24,520 nt of DNA from CAZKNF01 sp964554105 (GTDB lineage Bacteria > Bacteroidota > Rhodothermia > Rhodothermales > VXPQ01). Position numbers and translations under genes: made by a program. The notes beneath the pieces are model-generated. The model searched no databases and had not been told where the DNA came from. It saw only the letters and a program-made list of their open reading frames with translations. Location of the stretch: assembly GCA_964554105.1 (NCBI GenBank), contig CAZKNF010000051.1, forward strand, positions 1 to 24,520, given 5' to 3'. Shown here piece after piece: positions 7,665-15,965 of this stretch (its first letter is position 1; each line of letters starts with the position of its first letter).

Positions 7665-10600
7665 TCACTGCTCGGCGGACCCGGTGTAGGACACCGAATC
7701 TTCGGGAGATCCTCCGGTATTGCGGTATAGCTTCGTTTCTGCTCCGTTCTGCGTCACGACGAGATCCGTTCGCCCGTCCGAGTCGTAGTCTGCCGCCGCC
7801 GTACCACGCTGTTCGCCGTAGATGGTCAGGCCTGATTCGTGCCCTGGTACGGGCGTAAAGCCGCCGGAGCCGTCACCGATGAGCAGAAGTCCGCGGCCGG
7901 CATCCTGGCGCGGAACGTCCATCGGAAGCGGGAAAAAGTTCTGGCCAAGGAAAACGTCCTCGTGGCCGTCGCCGTCGAAGTCCGCGACGGCAGCGCTGGA
8001 TGCCGGTGCAATCTGCGCCTCGAATGGAAGGGGCGTTCCCTCGAACTGAACAACGCCGTCGGATGCGTTCAGGAAGACCATCGTCGAAAGCGTCCCGGCC
8101 TCGAGATACGGCGCGCGATCGATTCTAGGGCCGATGATCTCCTGCAGCGTCGATGCAGCGAATCGATCGAAAGTCGGTATGCGCTGCTGAACGTAGGGCA
8201 TGGCCTGAGACAGCGACGCCAATCCGGCTTGCGGGACGTAGCCGTCGAGACTGGGTTCGTGATACGCCTCTATAACGTCCAGCGAACCGTTGGAGTCGAA
8301 ATCGTCGTAGTAGAGCCTGAGAGGAGTCTCCGCCTGGTGGATCCGTCCGTGGACGCCGTTCCAGCCCCAGTTCGTCGCGATGAAATCGGGGCGCCCGTCC
8401 TCATTGAAATCGCCCACCGAGACGGATTGCCACTGGCCCGTGAAGCGGTCGAGTCCGATCTCACTGGTGCGCTCGACCATCCGTCTGCCGCCCTCGTTTT
8501 GAAAAAATCGGACCGGCCCCCACTCGGTTGCTAGCAGCAGGTCGGCGTCGCCGTCGTTGTCGAAGTCGGCGAACGCAGCCCCGGATACGACGCCCGCGTC
8601 GTCGAGGGGTGTGCTCAGAGTCGAATCGTAGCGAAAGGTACCGTTCTCGTTCAGGTAGATCCGCGACGATGCAGCCGTCGGATAGCGCCCCGGTGTGCTG
8701 CGGCCTCCTGCGAAGAGATCCAGGTCACCGTCACCGTCCACGTCGGCAAGCACCAGCGGACCGATCCCTTCCCTTCCGAAGGGTAGCCGGTCGTCGAGCA
8801 CCGCCCGTCCGTCTGCGCCGAAGTCGAAGACGAAGATCGACGACGAATCGGCGGATCCGCGCTCGAGATTGGTCATCGCCGCAAAGACGAGGGCGCCGCC
8901 GTTGGCCTTTTCGAGTGCGGCCAGACCGGCGAGATCGTCGGGTGCCTCGCCGAAGTCCCCGCCATCCGAGAATCGCCCGTTTCCTTCGTTGCGAAACACG
9001 CCGATGCTGCCGCCGCGTCCGCTGCCGACGACCAGGTCGTCGCGGCCGTCGCCGTCGAGATCCGCCCAGACGACCGCCGGGCCCTGCCGGCTCAGTGCGC
9101 GGGGAAGGAGCGGCTGTCTTTCGAAATCCACATAGTCCGCCTCGACGTGCCGGTGCCCCAATCGCTCGCTCTCATCCATAAACAGCGATGCCGTCAGGTT
9201 GGAATCCGCGCCCGCGGCGTAGTCTACAGATTCAAAAGGAGCTCCATCGTTCGGATCCGACGAGCCCGATTCGGCCGACACGCCTGACAAACCGTCTTCC
9301 CGTGCTTCATCCGGCTCGTCGATCTCGAGGATGCGGTTCGCCCGGACATCTTCGATGCGCGTCACGCCGCCGCTGCGCCAGGCTACCTCGATGGATAGGA
9401 CGGAATCGGCACTTCCCGCGGCGAAGGTGTAGATCGGATCGCTGCCGGAGAGATACTGTCCTCCGCTGATGACTTCCTTCTCCTGCATCGGAAGTCCGCC
9501 GCCCGTAAGGCGAATCTTCGATCCGATCGCCTGTGTGTTGGGCGCGAGCCCGCGAAGACGTACCGCCACCCGCGGGGCAGAAGCGGCGTTTCGGAACAGC
9601 CCGGCCGTATCGTTCAGCCGGTTGACGACGACATCCACATACCCGTCGTTGTCGAAGTCGCCGAAGGCCAATGCGTTCGAGACGTCCTCTTCCTCGCCCA
9701 GTCCCCAGCCGGAAGGCATGATTTCGAAGGTGTGGTCTCCGCGGTTGCGGAAGGCGACGTTTTCAAGATGGAGCTGCGGGAAGTCGAGCAGGAGGCGGCG
9801 GTGCGCGTCGTGGTCCCTCGTCGCGCCCTCACGCTGGTGCTCCCGCTGCTGCGAGTCGATGTCCAGCACGTCGAAAGCGTGTCCGGTCGCGAGCAAAAGA
9901 TCCTCGTAGCCGTCGAGGTCTACATCCAGAAACAGGCCCGACCACGTCCAATCGGACGCGGCCACGCCGGCGACCTGGGCGATTTCGGCATAGGTGTCGT
10001 CACCGCGATTCAAAAACAGCGTGTTCTGCACCGCCTGGGGCCGATTCTCGATCTCACCGATCTCTGTCGTCATGGGGATCGTGAGCCCGACCTGCGTCAT
10101 CCTCCGGGCGTGATCGCGGCTGAGCATGTCGGTCAGGAAGAAATCGAGGTGCCCGTCGCGGTCGATGTCGGAAAAATCGGCGGACATCGTCGAGAAGCTG
10201 GTCTTTCGCAGCGCCAGCCGCGGAGCCGCTTCAAAACCGCCCTCGCCGTCGCCCAAAAAGAAGTAGTCCGGGCTGTGGAAGTCGTTGCAGATATAGAGGT
10301 CGGGTGCGCCGTCGCCGTTCACGTCGTGAAAACGCGCGGTCAGCGTCCAGTCTTCGGGCGCTTCCTCCAACGCAACGCCGTCCTCGTCGAGAAACGCCCC
10401 GGCGGTCAGCGGCACCGGCGAGAAGCGGCCTTCCCCGTCATTGAGATAGAAGGCGTTCGGTTCAGCCCGTTCGACCCGCAAGAAGCCGCCCGCATGCTCG
10501 ATGATCTCGTAGTGCTCCTCGAAGCCCGGGGCAATGCGGTAATCGTCACCGTTCCCGATGATCGTCCGGTCGAACGAGTGCTCCCAGGGCGGATAGATGT

Positions 10601-11231
10601 CGCTCACCGAGCGCTTTTTGTAGTTCGCGACGTAGAGATCCAGATCGCCGTCTCCGTCGACGTCCGACAGCGCCATGGTCGTGCTGCCGGATGACGACTC
10701 AAGGCCGGTATCCGTCTCTGCCTCCGCAAATCGTCCGTTTCCGTCGTTGACGAACACGCTGTTGGGACCACCCATGGCCGTCACCAGGAGATCCAGATCA
10801 CCGTCGCCGTCGACGTCGGCGAACACGGCGCCGGTCGAATAGCGGTTCGGCGCTCCGACGCCGGCATCCGCCGTGACGTCTTCGAAGCGCCAGCCGCCGA
10901 GATTCCGATAGAGGACGTTCGGGCCGTCCAGCCGTGCGAAATAGAGATCCGTCCACCCATCGCCGTCGACGTCCCCGACGGCGACGCCCGAACCGTTCAT
11001 GAAGTGGCGGTTCTGCAGGATGCTTTCCTCATCGACGGTGTTGACGAAGCTAACGCCGGATCTGGACGAGGAGACCTCCTCGAATCCCGATTGCGCACCG
11101 CTCCCCGCAGGCAGCTCCGCCCAGCGGTAGCCGTCCTCCTCGTGCCAGCTTAGCTCCACAGGATCCGGCGAGCACGCCGCAAATGCGAGAAATGCGCCCA
11201 CGATCACGGCGACGAGAATACTTCTGATCAT
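7665..11231 (-). CDS. Large FG-GAP/VCBS double-propeller lipoprotein with internal ASPIC/UnbV domain
   Basis: The 1188-residue product begins with a lipoprotein signal (MIRSILVAVIVGAFLAFAAC; Cys20). Residues ~50-550 are FG-GAP/VCBS blades with loops such as DVDGDGWTD, DVDGDGDLD, DIDRDGHLD and DVDLDGYED. An ASPIC/UnbV domain lies near 552-640 (IGSKIRLTGGG...VAWRSGGVTRIEDV). From ~682 a second propeller starts with the usual LGHRHVEADYVDFERQPLLP sentence and runs to the end, closing with DYDSDGRTDLVVTQNG. This length and order are typical of VCBS-repeat proteins in Bacteroidota, often found near SusC/SusD or TonB receptors, where they are assumed to be surface proteins; no biochemical role is established to my knowledge. 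The ATG at 11231 places the lipobox correctly. It is transcribed away from the hydrolase/CRTAC1 block and towards the SCO-like fusion gene. No T9SS tail is visible. Confidence 0.9.
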   Translation of the reverse strand: MIRSILVAVIVGAFLAFAACSPDPVELSWHEEDGYRWAELPAGSGAQSGFEEVSSSRSGVSFVNTVDEESILQNRHFMNGSGVAVGDVDGDGWTDLYFARLDGPNVLYRNLGGWRFEDVTADAGVGAPNRYSTGAVFADVDGDGDLDLLVTAMGGPNSVFVNDGNGRFAEAETDTGLESSSGSTTMALSDVDGDGDLDLYVANYKKRSVSDIYPPWEHSFDRTIIGNGDDYRIAPGFEEHYEIIEHAGGFLRVERAEPNAFYLNDGEGRFSPVPLTAGAFLDEDGVALEEAPEDWTLTARFHDVNGDGAPDLYICNDFHSPDYFFLGDGEGGFEAAPRLALRKTSFSTMSADFSDIDRDGHLDFFLTDMLSRDHARRMTQVGLTIPMTTEIGEIENRPQAVQNTLFLNRGDDTYAEIAQVAGVAASDWTWSGLFLDVDLDGYEDLLLATGHAFDVLDIDSQQREHQREGATRDHDAHRRLLLDFPQLHLENVAFRNRGDHTFEIMPSGWGLGEEEDVSNALAFGDFDNDGYVDVVVNRLNDTAGLFRNAASAPRVAVRLRGLAPNTQAIGSKIRLTGGGLPMQEKEVISGGQYLSGSDPIYTFAAGSADSVLSIEVAWRSGGVTRIEDVRANRILEIDEPDEAREDGLSGVSAESGSSDPNDGAPFESVDYAAGADSNLTASLFMDESERLGHRHVEADYVDFERQPLLPRALSRQGPAVVWADLDGDGRDDLVVGSGRGGSIGVFRNEGNGRFSDGGDFGEAPDDLAGLAALEKANGGALVFAAMTNLERGSADSSSIFVFDFGADGRAVLDDRLPFGREGIGPLVLADVDGDGDLDLFAGGRSTPGRYPTAASSRIYLNENGTFRYDSTLSTPLDDAGVVSGAAFADFDNDGDADLLLATEWGPVRFFQNEGGRRMVERTSEIGLDRFTGQWQSVSVGDFNEDGRPDFIATNWGWNGVHGRIHQAETPLRLYYDDFDSNGSLDVIEAYHEPSLDGYVPQAGLASLSQAMPYVQQRIPTFDRFAASTLQEIIGPRIDRAPYLEAGTLSTMVFLNASDGVVQFEGTPLPFEAQIAPASSAAVADFDGDGHEDVFLGQNFFPLPMDVPRQDAGRGLLLIGDGSGGFTPVPGHESGLTIYGEQRGTAAADYDSDGRTDLVVTQNGAETKLYRNTGGSPEDSVSYTGSAEQ

Positions 11232-11412
11232 ATGTGCGATGAGGGGAATCGAAAACGGTACGACGGGACGGCAGCGTATCCGCCGGTCATCCGCAAAAAC
11301 TTGGACGAATCTACCTGCCGAGCGGCGTGCGTGCAGATGGGCGTTCCGGTGGAACTGAGATCGTTCGTTGAACCACGACCCCGCCGTTGCGTTTAGGGCA
11401 ATCCGGTTCGGA

Positions 11413-11441
11413 TTGTGCGGCTCGACGACCGATCTTATAAT
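11413..11441 (+). promoter_or_regulatory. Sigma70-like promoter for the hydrolase-CRTAC1-TPR block
   Basis: TTGTGC (11413-11418) and a perfect TATAAT (11436-11441) are separated by exactly 17 bases. Transcription would start near 11448, about 70 bases before the preferred GTG at 11518. It lies inside the open frame that runs from 11368, which argues against a start there. Many Bacteroidota use a divergent -33/-7 consensus, so activity is inferred. Confidence 0.5.
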
Positions 11442-11517
11442 AATTGATGCTGCACGGATCTATCCGCGCCATCCCACATACGTCTTCTCCGAGACCACGT
11501 TTCCATCCTATCACGGT

Positions 11518-12810
11518 GTGTTTGCTTTGAAGCACTTTATCAGAAGAGCGAGGGCTACGATCGCCCTTTTCGCAGTCTTACTTATCGTACCGTGCGCCGG
11601 GGCCCAGGGAATGCTTGAGGGCGAGTGGACGGGCCATTTCCTCACGCCGGGCGGAGAGGTCGCCTCGACGACGTACCGGGTCGTGCAGGACGGCAGTGAC
11701 CTCGTGGCAGCCATGGAGTTCGGCGGCCGGCGGTTCACCCTCGTCGATTATCATGTGGATGGGAAAATCCTCACGTTTACGATGGATGCCGGTTTCGTCA
11801 TGGATTGCCGTTTCGAGCAGCAGGCCACGCGGCAGTACAAGGGGGCGTGCGTCGATCCGAAGGGCAACGTCGGTCCGGCCGTTATCGGGCCCCCCGGCGT
11901 GACCGCCGAGCCGATGGATATCGACATCGATACGGCGTTCGACGTCTGGGATCTGTCCAGAGAGGAGTATGAGCGCGAGCGCATGGCGGATCAGCCCGCC
12001 TCGCAGGAGTCGGACCTCCAGGCCCCTGAGCCGCTTCCGACACGCATGGTCGACGTGGGCGACTACAGCCTGAACGTCGCCGATCTGGGTTCGGGCGATG
12101 TCACAGTCGTCCTCGTATCCGGCGTAGGCGACGACCACAGAGTCTGGCAGCAGGTGCAGGAAGAGACGGCGAAGCGCACCCGCGTACTGTCCTACGACCG
12201 GGCGGGAATCGGCCAGTCCGATACCTCACCCGTGCCGCGGTCGCCCGAGGCGATGGCACGAGAGCTGCGCGACCTGCTCGACTCGCAGGATATCGAGCCG
12301 CCGTACCTGTTGGTCGGCCACGAGGCCGGTGGCTTCATCGCGCGACAGTTCAGGGCGCTGTATCCGAACGAGGTCGCCGGACTCGTTCTCGTGGATCCGG
12401 CGCACGAAAAAGAGGAGGAGATGTGGGCCGCCGTCGATGCGGATTCTCGCAGTGACTATCTGAGCCGGAAGCGTGCATTCCTGTCGACGATTTCAGATGC
12501 TGCGGCGCGAGAATTCGAGGCGTTCCACGACGACATCCCGTCGGACGGGCCGCCGGAAGCATTAATGTCATCCACAACCCCCGACGTGCCGGTGTTCGTA
12601 CTCTCGGGCTTGCGTCCGTCCGAGACGCCGCGTTGGATCGGTGAAGCGCCGGAAGGATTGGAGGCGAAAGAGGAACTGTATCGAAGCCTTGCAGAAGAGC
12701 TGGGCGGCGAGTTCATGGCGTCTGCTAAGAGCGGTAGACACGTACATATGGAAGACCCCCACATCGTCGTCGACGCTATCAATAGGATTCTCGATGCCAT
12801 CGAAGAATGA
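11518..12810 (+). CDS. Exported alpha/beta hydrolase-fold protein with Glu at the nucleophile position
   Basis: From the GTG at 11518 the product has 430 residues. The signal peptide is basic then hydrophobic (KHFIRRARATIALFAVLLIV), with cleavage near AGA|Q29. Residues ~31-130 form a small beta-rich domain (EWTGHFLTPGGEV...CRFEQQ...GACVDPKGN), seen ahead of some secreted hydrolases. Residues ~160-430 are an alpha/beta hydrolase fold: VVLVSGVGDDHRVW, then RVLSYDRAGIGQSD, LLVGHEAGGFIARQF, GLVLVDPAHE and a C-terminal GRHVHMEDPHIVVDAI. The elbow G-x-S-x-G reads G-H-E-A-G, with Glu269 (codon GAG at 12322) where Ser, Cys or Asp is expected. A His candidate remains (408 or 410). It may be a non-catalytic binding protein. 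The open frame reaches back to TTG 11368, but the promoter at 11413-11441 and the signal peptide favour 11518, or TTG 11527. Its stop overlaps the CRTAC1-A start (ATGA). Confidence 0.82.
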   Translation: MFALKHFIRRARATIALFAVLLIVPCAGAQGMLEGEWTGHFLTPGGEVASTTYRVVQDGSDLVAAMEFGGRRFTLVDYHVDGKILTFTMDAGFVMDCRFEQQATRQYKGACVDPKGNVGPAVIGPPGVTAEPMDIDIDTAFDVWDLSREEYERERMADQPASQESDLQAPEPLPTRMVDVGDYSLNVADLGSGDVTVVLVSGVGDDHRVWQQVQEETAKRTRVLSYDRAGIGQSDTSPVPRSPEAMARELRDLLDSQDIEPPYLLVGHEAGGFIARQFRALYPNEVAGLVLVDPAHEKEEEMWAAVDADSRSDYLSRKRAFLSTISDAAAREFEAFHDDIPSDGPPEALMSSTTPDVPVFVLSGLRPSETPRWIGEAPEGLEAKEELYRSLAEELGGEFMASAKSGRHVHMEDPHIVVDAINRILDAIEE

Positions 12811-14860
12811 GCAGAGGAAGACACGTCCGGATTGTGCCGCTGCGCGGGGTGTGGATGCTCCTGGCCTGGGCCGCAGCTATCCTGGCAGCCGGTGCGTGGC
12901 AGTGCCGCAGCCTCGAATCAGAGGCACGGCAGCCGGCGAGAAGTAACGTCGTCGCGTATTCGGACATGACCGAAGCGGCGGGTCTTAGTGATTTCCGCCA
13001 CGTTACCGGCGCCCAAGGCGAGTATCGGATGCCCGAGACGATGGGGGGAGGCGGCGGATTTATTGATTTTGATGGCGACGGCTGGCTCGACATCCTGTTG
13101 GTCCGCGGGGCTGGGTGGGATGACGTGGCCTCTGCGGCTGCGGAACCCGGCGCAGAGCCGCGAGCCGAGCAAAGTGACCAGCAGAGTGNNNNNNNNNNNN
13201 NNNNNNNNNNNNNNNNNNNNNNNNNNNNNNNNNNNNNNNNNNNNNNNNNNNNNNNNNNNNNNNNNNNNNNNNNNNNNNNNNNNNNNNNGCGGCTGCGGAA
13301 CCCGGCGCAGAGCCGCGAGCCGAGCAAAGTGACCAGCAGAGTGACCAGCAGAGTGTAGAGGCGCGCGAAGGGCGAAAAGCAGAGTCCGATGGGGCGCTCG
13401 TACTGTATCGCAACATGGGCGACGGCACATTCGAAGAGCGGACATCCGATGCCGGATTGGAAGATGTCGACCACTATGCCTTCGGCGTCACCGTAGCCGA
13501 TTTCGATAACGACGGGGACGACGACTTTTATTTGACGGCACTCGGTCACAACATGCTATTTCGAAATGACGAAGGTGTCTTCCTCGAGATTGGGGAAGAT
13601 GCGGGTGTGTCCGGTCCGGACGAGTGGAGCACGGCTGCCGTGTTTTTCGATGCGGATCGGGACGGACTGCTTGATTTGTATGTAGGCAATTACGTCGAGT
13701 GGTCACCCGAGACGGACATGCCGTGCGCGCTTGCAGGCGGCGTCCGCAGCTACTGCACGCCGGATGCATATGAGGGGCTTCCAGGAAGATTTTATCACAA
13801 CGACGGCGACGGCACGTTTGCGGAGCGAACCGAAGCTGCAGGGTTCGCGCCTCCTGTGCCGGGCAAGACCCTCGCCGCAGCTCACCTCGATTACGATGAC
13901 GACGGCGATCCGGATCTCATCGTCGTGAATGATACGGAACGGGACCTGCTGTACCGGAACAACGGCGACGGAACGTTCGATGAGGTCGGCGTCGCCAGTG
14001 GAATCGCCTACAACCTCAACGGGAAAGCGCGTGCAGGAATGGGGATCGACATTGGCGTGGTGGATTCGACCGGTCGACCCACCGTATTCATCGCCAACTT
14101 CGCCCGCGAAAAGATCGGCGCATATCATTACATGGGAAACGGCCGCTTCGTCGATCGCGCCCAGCAGGCTGGCATCGGACAGGCCAGCATGAATTTCCTG
14201 TCGTTCGGCGTGGTCGTCTTCGATGCGGATCTCGACGGACATCCGGACGTCCTTACCGCTAACGGCCATATTAACCCCGAAGTAGAAGCGGTCGACGGTA
14301 CGGTCACCTATCGTCAGCCGTCGCTAGTCTATCGTAATCGTGGCGACGGAACGTTTGAAGTCCCCGGCGAAACAAGCGCGGGCCGCACGCCGGATGCGAA
14401 AATGGTCGCGCGGGGCGTGGCCTACGGCGATGTCGATGCGGATGGCGACGTAGATGTGCTGTTCATCGAGAACGGCGGCCCGGTGCACCTGTGGCGAAAC
14501 GACGTGAGCGGGGTCAACTACCTGCGTGTCAAACTCGACGGGCGCCGGAGCAATCGCCGCGGCGTTGGCGCACGCATAGTGGCTGTCGTCGGTTCGCACC
14601 GTATAACCTGGTTCGTGCGTACCGGCTCCAGCTATCTGTCTTCCTCGGAATCGACAGCGACGTTCGGACTCGGAGAAAGCGCCTCCGTAGATTCACTGAT
14701 CGTGCGCTGGCCAAGCGGCCACGTCGACGTGCACACGGACGTGCCGAGCAATCAGGAGATTCGCGTGACGGAAGATTCAGGTTTTGCAGCGGGGATTGTC
14801 GCGAGTACGAGGCGCAGCGCGGCGGATGAAACCGGGTTTGACGCCATGAGCCTCGACTGA
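12807..14860 (+). CDS. CRTAC1-A: FG-GAP/ASPIC-UnbV protein, interrupted by an assembly gap
   Basis: The ATG overlaps the hydrolase stop (ATGA). Two fragments in different frames flank the 100-N gap, but joining the identical 55-base flanks removes 155 bases and gives one open frame of 632 codons, matching neighbour CRTAC1-B (633). The N-terminus is a hydrophobic anchor with a Cys (GAWQC) that is not a good lipobox. Domain order follows the CRTAC1 family: DMTEAAGL, GGGGFIDFDGDGWLD, a low-complexity Ala/Glu/Gln/Ser-rich loop containing the gap, then YRNMGDGTFEERTSDAGL blades, a Cys pair (joined numbering 255 and 265, PC...YCTP) likely forming a disulfide, a blade with VVDSTGRPT instead of a calcium loop, FDADLDGHPDVLTANGH, and an ASPIC/UnbV domain at ~518-610 (SNRRGVGARI...FVRTGSSYLSSSES...VRWPSG). 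Role unknown; propellers of this type usually bind proteins or glycans. The number of repeats in the loop is uncertain. Confidence 0.85.
13134..13343 (+). repeat. Identical 55-base flanks on both sides of the scaffold gap
   Basis: Bases 13134-13188 and 13289-13343 are identical. The second copy continues with a further 12-base unit coding for Asp-Gln-Gln-Ser, so the merged sequence reads SDQQSDQQS. The two copies are most simply one sequence counted twice at the ends of two contigs. A real tandem expansion at this low-complexity spot is the alternative. Confidence 0.85.
13189..13288. other. Assembly gap of exactly 100 N
   Basis: The run is exactly 100 N, a conventional filler length for gaps of unknown size. 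It lies inside CRTAC1-A at its low-complexity loop and splits the gene into two apparent frames. Confidence 0.98.
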
Positions 14861-14879
14861 TAGAAGACGTCTAAATGAT

Positions 14880-15965
14880 ATGAGTACACTAGCGGACCGG
14901 AGGGCAAACGGACATGCTTCGTGGACGACCGGCGGTGTCGTGGTCATCCTCCTGTGCATGCTTACGTTGGTCATCATCGGCTGCGGAGCCTCTACGGAGC
15001 AGGAGCGGCGCGACGATGATCCGCGCGGCACGTCGCTTCTGGGAGAGGCGCAGCAGGTATATCGTTCCGGTGCCTATGCGCAGACGATCCAGCTCATCGA
15101 CAGCGCCGCGACCTATATCCCGGATCTGCCCGACCTGTGGTTCCTTCGCGGTCTGGTTCTGGCCGATCTGTATCGCTTCGATGAGTCCGATGCCTCGTTC
15201 GAGAAGACACTCGAGCTGGATCCGAACTATCGCAGCGTGCGGTTCAACATGGGCCACAATGCCTTTCATCAGAGTATGTATTTCACGAAGGACGCCTACC
15301 GCGAGGCGCTTCGGCATTATCGGGACGAGGAGCGTCTGCTGCGAACGATAGCCGAGGACGGCGATGTCTACGACGGGGATCCCAGGGCGCTGGCCGCCGT
15401 ATTGCTCCAGATCGGCACGACGTATTGGAATCTCGACGTCGCCGATTCCGCCGCGCATGCATACAAACAGGCGATCGAGGTGGACAGCTCGACAGCAACG
15501 GCGCATGCCTGGCTCGCAGGATTGCAACAGGAGTCTGGAGATCTTGAGGCGGCCCTCAAAAGCGCGCGGCGTGCCTCTGCAATTGATCCGGACAACGCGG
15601 AGCATCGCCTGCTTGTCGGCGTTCTCCTCAGGGAACTCGGCGAATTTGACGAAGCGGTACCCCACCTCGAAGAGGCGGCGCAACAGGCGCCCTGGAATCG
15701 AACGGCCATCTACAACCTTGGCCAAGCCCTGCTCGAGACGGGGCGCACGGAAGACGGTAAATCCTTTCTCTCTCGTGCCGACTCACTCGAAGAGCTTCGG
15801 TCGGATATCGAACGAAGCCACGTCCACATTTTTCAGAAGCCTGATGATCCTATTCGCTGGGAAAACTACGCCTTCCTGCTGCAGCAAGCCGGAAGATTGG
15901 CCGAGGCCCGAGAGGCTATCGGTGTGATGCACTATCTGGTGCAGAGTGACAGCTCATCGCGATGA
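14880..15965 (+). CDS. TPR-A: tetratricopeptide repeat lipoprotein
   Basis: The 361-residue product starts with a hydrophobic stretch ending in the lipobox VIIGC (Cys35), so it should be a lipoprotein, followed by a polar linker. TPR units follow from ~55 to the end, with consensus spacing: WFLRGLVLADLYRFDESDASFEKTLELDPNY, ALKSARRASAIDPDNAEHRLLVGVLLRELGEFDEAVPHLEEA and YNLGQALLETGRTEDGKSFLSRADS. TPR arrays bind protein partners. It is a clear homologue of TPR-B (shared DSA...P.L.DL.FLRG, PW....N.GQ.L, RADS.E/Q...), but it stops about 80 residues earlier and has an insert near residues 125-170. It lies 19 bases after CRTAC1-A and overlaps CRTAC1-B by ATGA. ATG at 14880 is the first usable start; ATG 14875 in another frame reaches a stop after two codons. 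Confidence 0.87.
   Translation: MSTLADRRANGHASWTTGGVVVILLCMLTLVIIGCGASTEQERRDDDPRGTSLLGEAQQVYRSGAYAQTIQLIDSAATYIPDLPDLWFLRGLVLADLYRFDESDASFEKTLELDPNYRSVRFNMGHNAFHQSMYFTKDAYREALRHYRDEERLLRTIAEDGDVYDGDPRALAAVLLQIGTTYWNLDVADSAAHAYKQAIEVDSSTATAHAWLAGLQQESGDLEAALKSARRASAIDPDNAEHRLLVGVLLRELGEFDEAVPHLEEAAQQAPWNRTAIYNLGQALLETGRTEDGKSFLSRADSLEELRSDIERSHVHIFQKPDDPIRWENYAFLLQQAGRLAEAREAIGVMHYLVQSDSSSR

Noticed and set aside
9732..10694. 320-residue open frame on the + strand
   Set aside because: It is antisense to the large double-propeller gene and shows only the repetitive VAVAV pattern expected from its repeats.
11368..11517. N-terminal extension of the hydrolase from TTG 11368
   Set aside because: It contains a good promoter, places 50 residues before a complete signal peptide, and does not look like coding sequence.
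13300..13360. CRISPR-like or transposon-end repeat at the gap
   Set aside because: The repeat is a 12-base coding unit (DQQS) inside one gene, without spacers or inverted ends.
12779..13549. Open frames on both strands spanning the N run
   Set aside because: They exist only because unknown bases contain no stop codons; the merged + strand CRTAC1-A frame explains the region.
12807..14860. CRTAC1-A as a frameshifted pseudogene
   Set aside because: The frame change disappears exactly when the duplicated 55-base flank is merged, and the joined length matches its paralogue.
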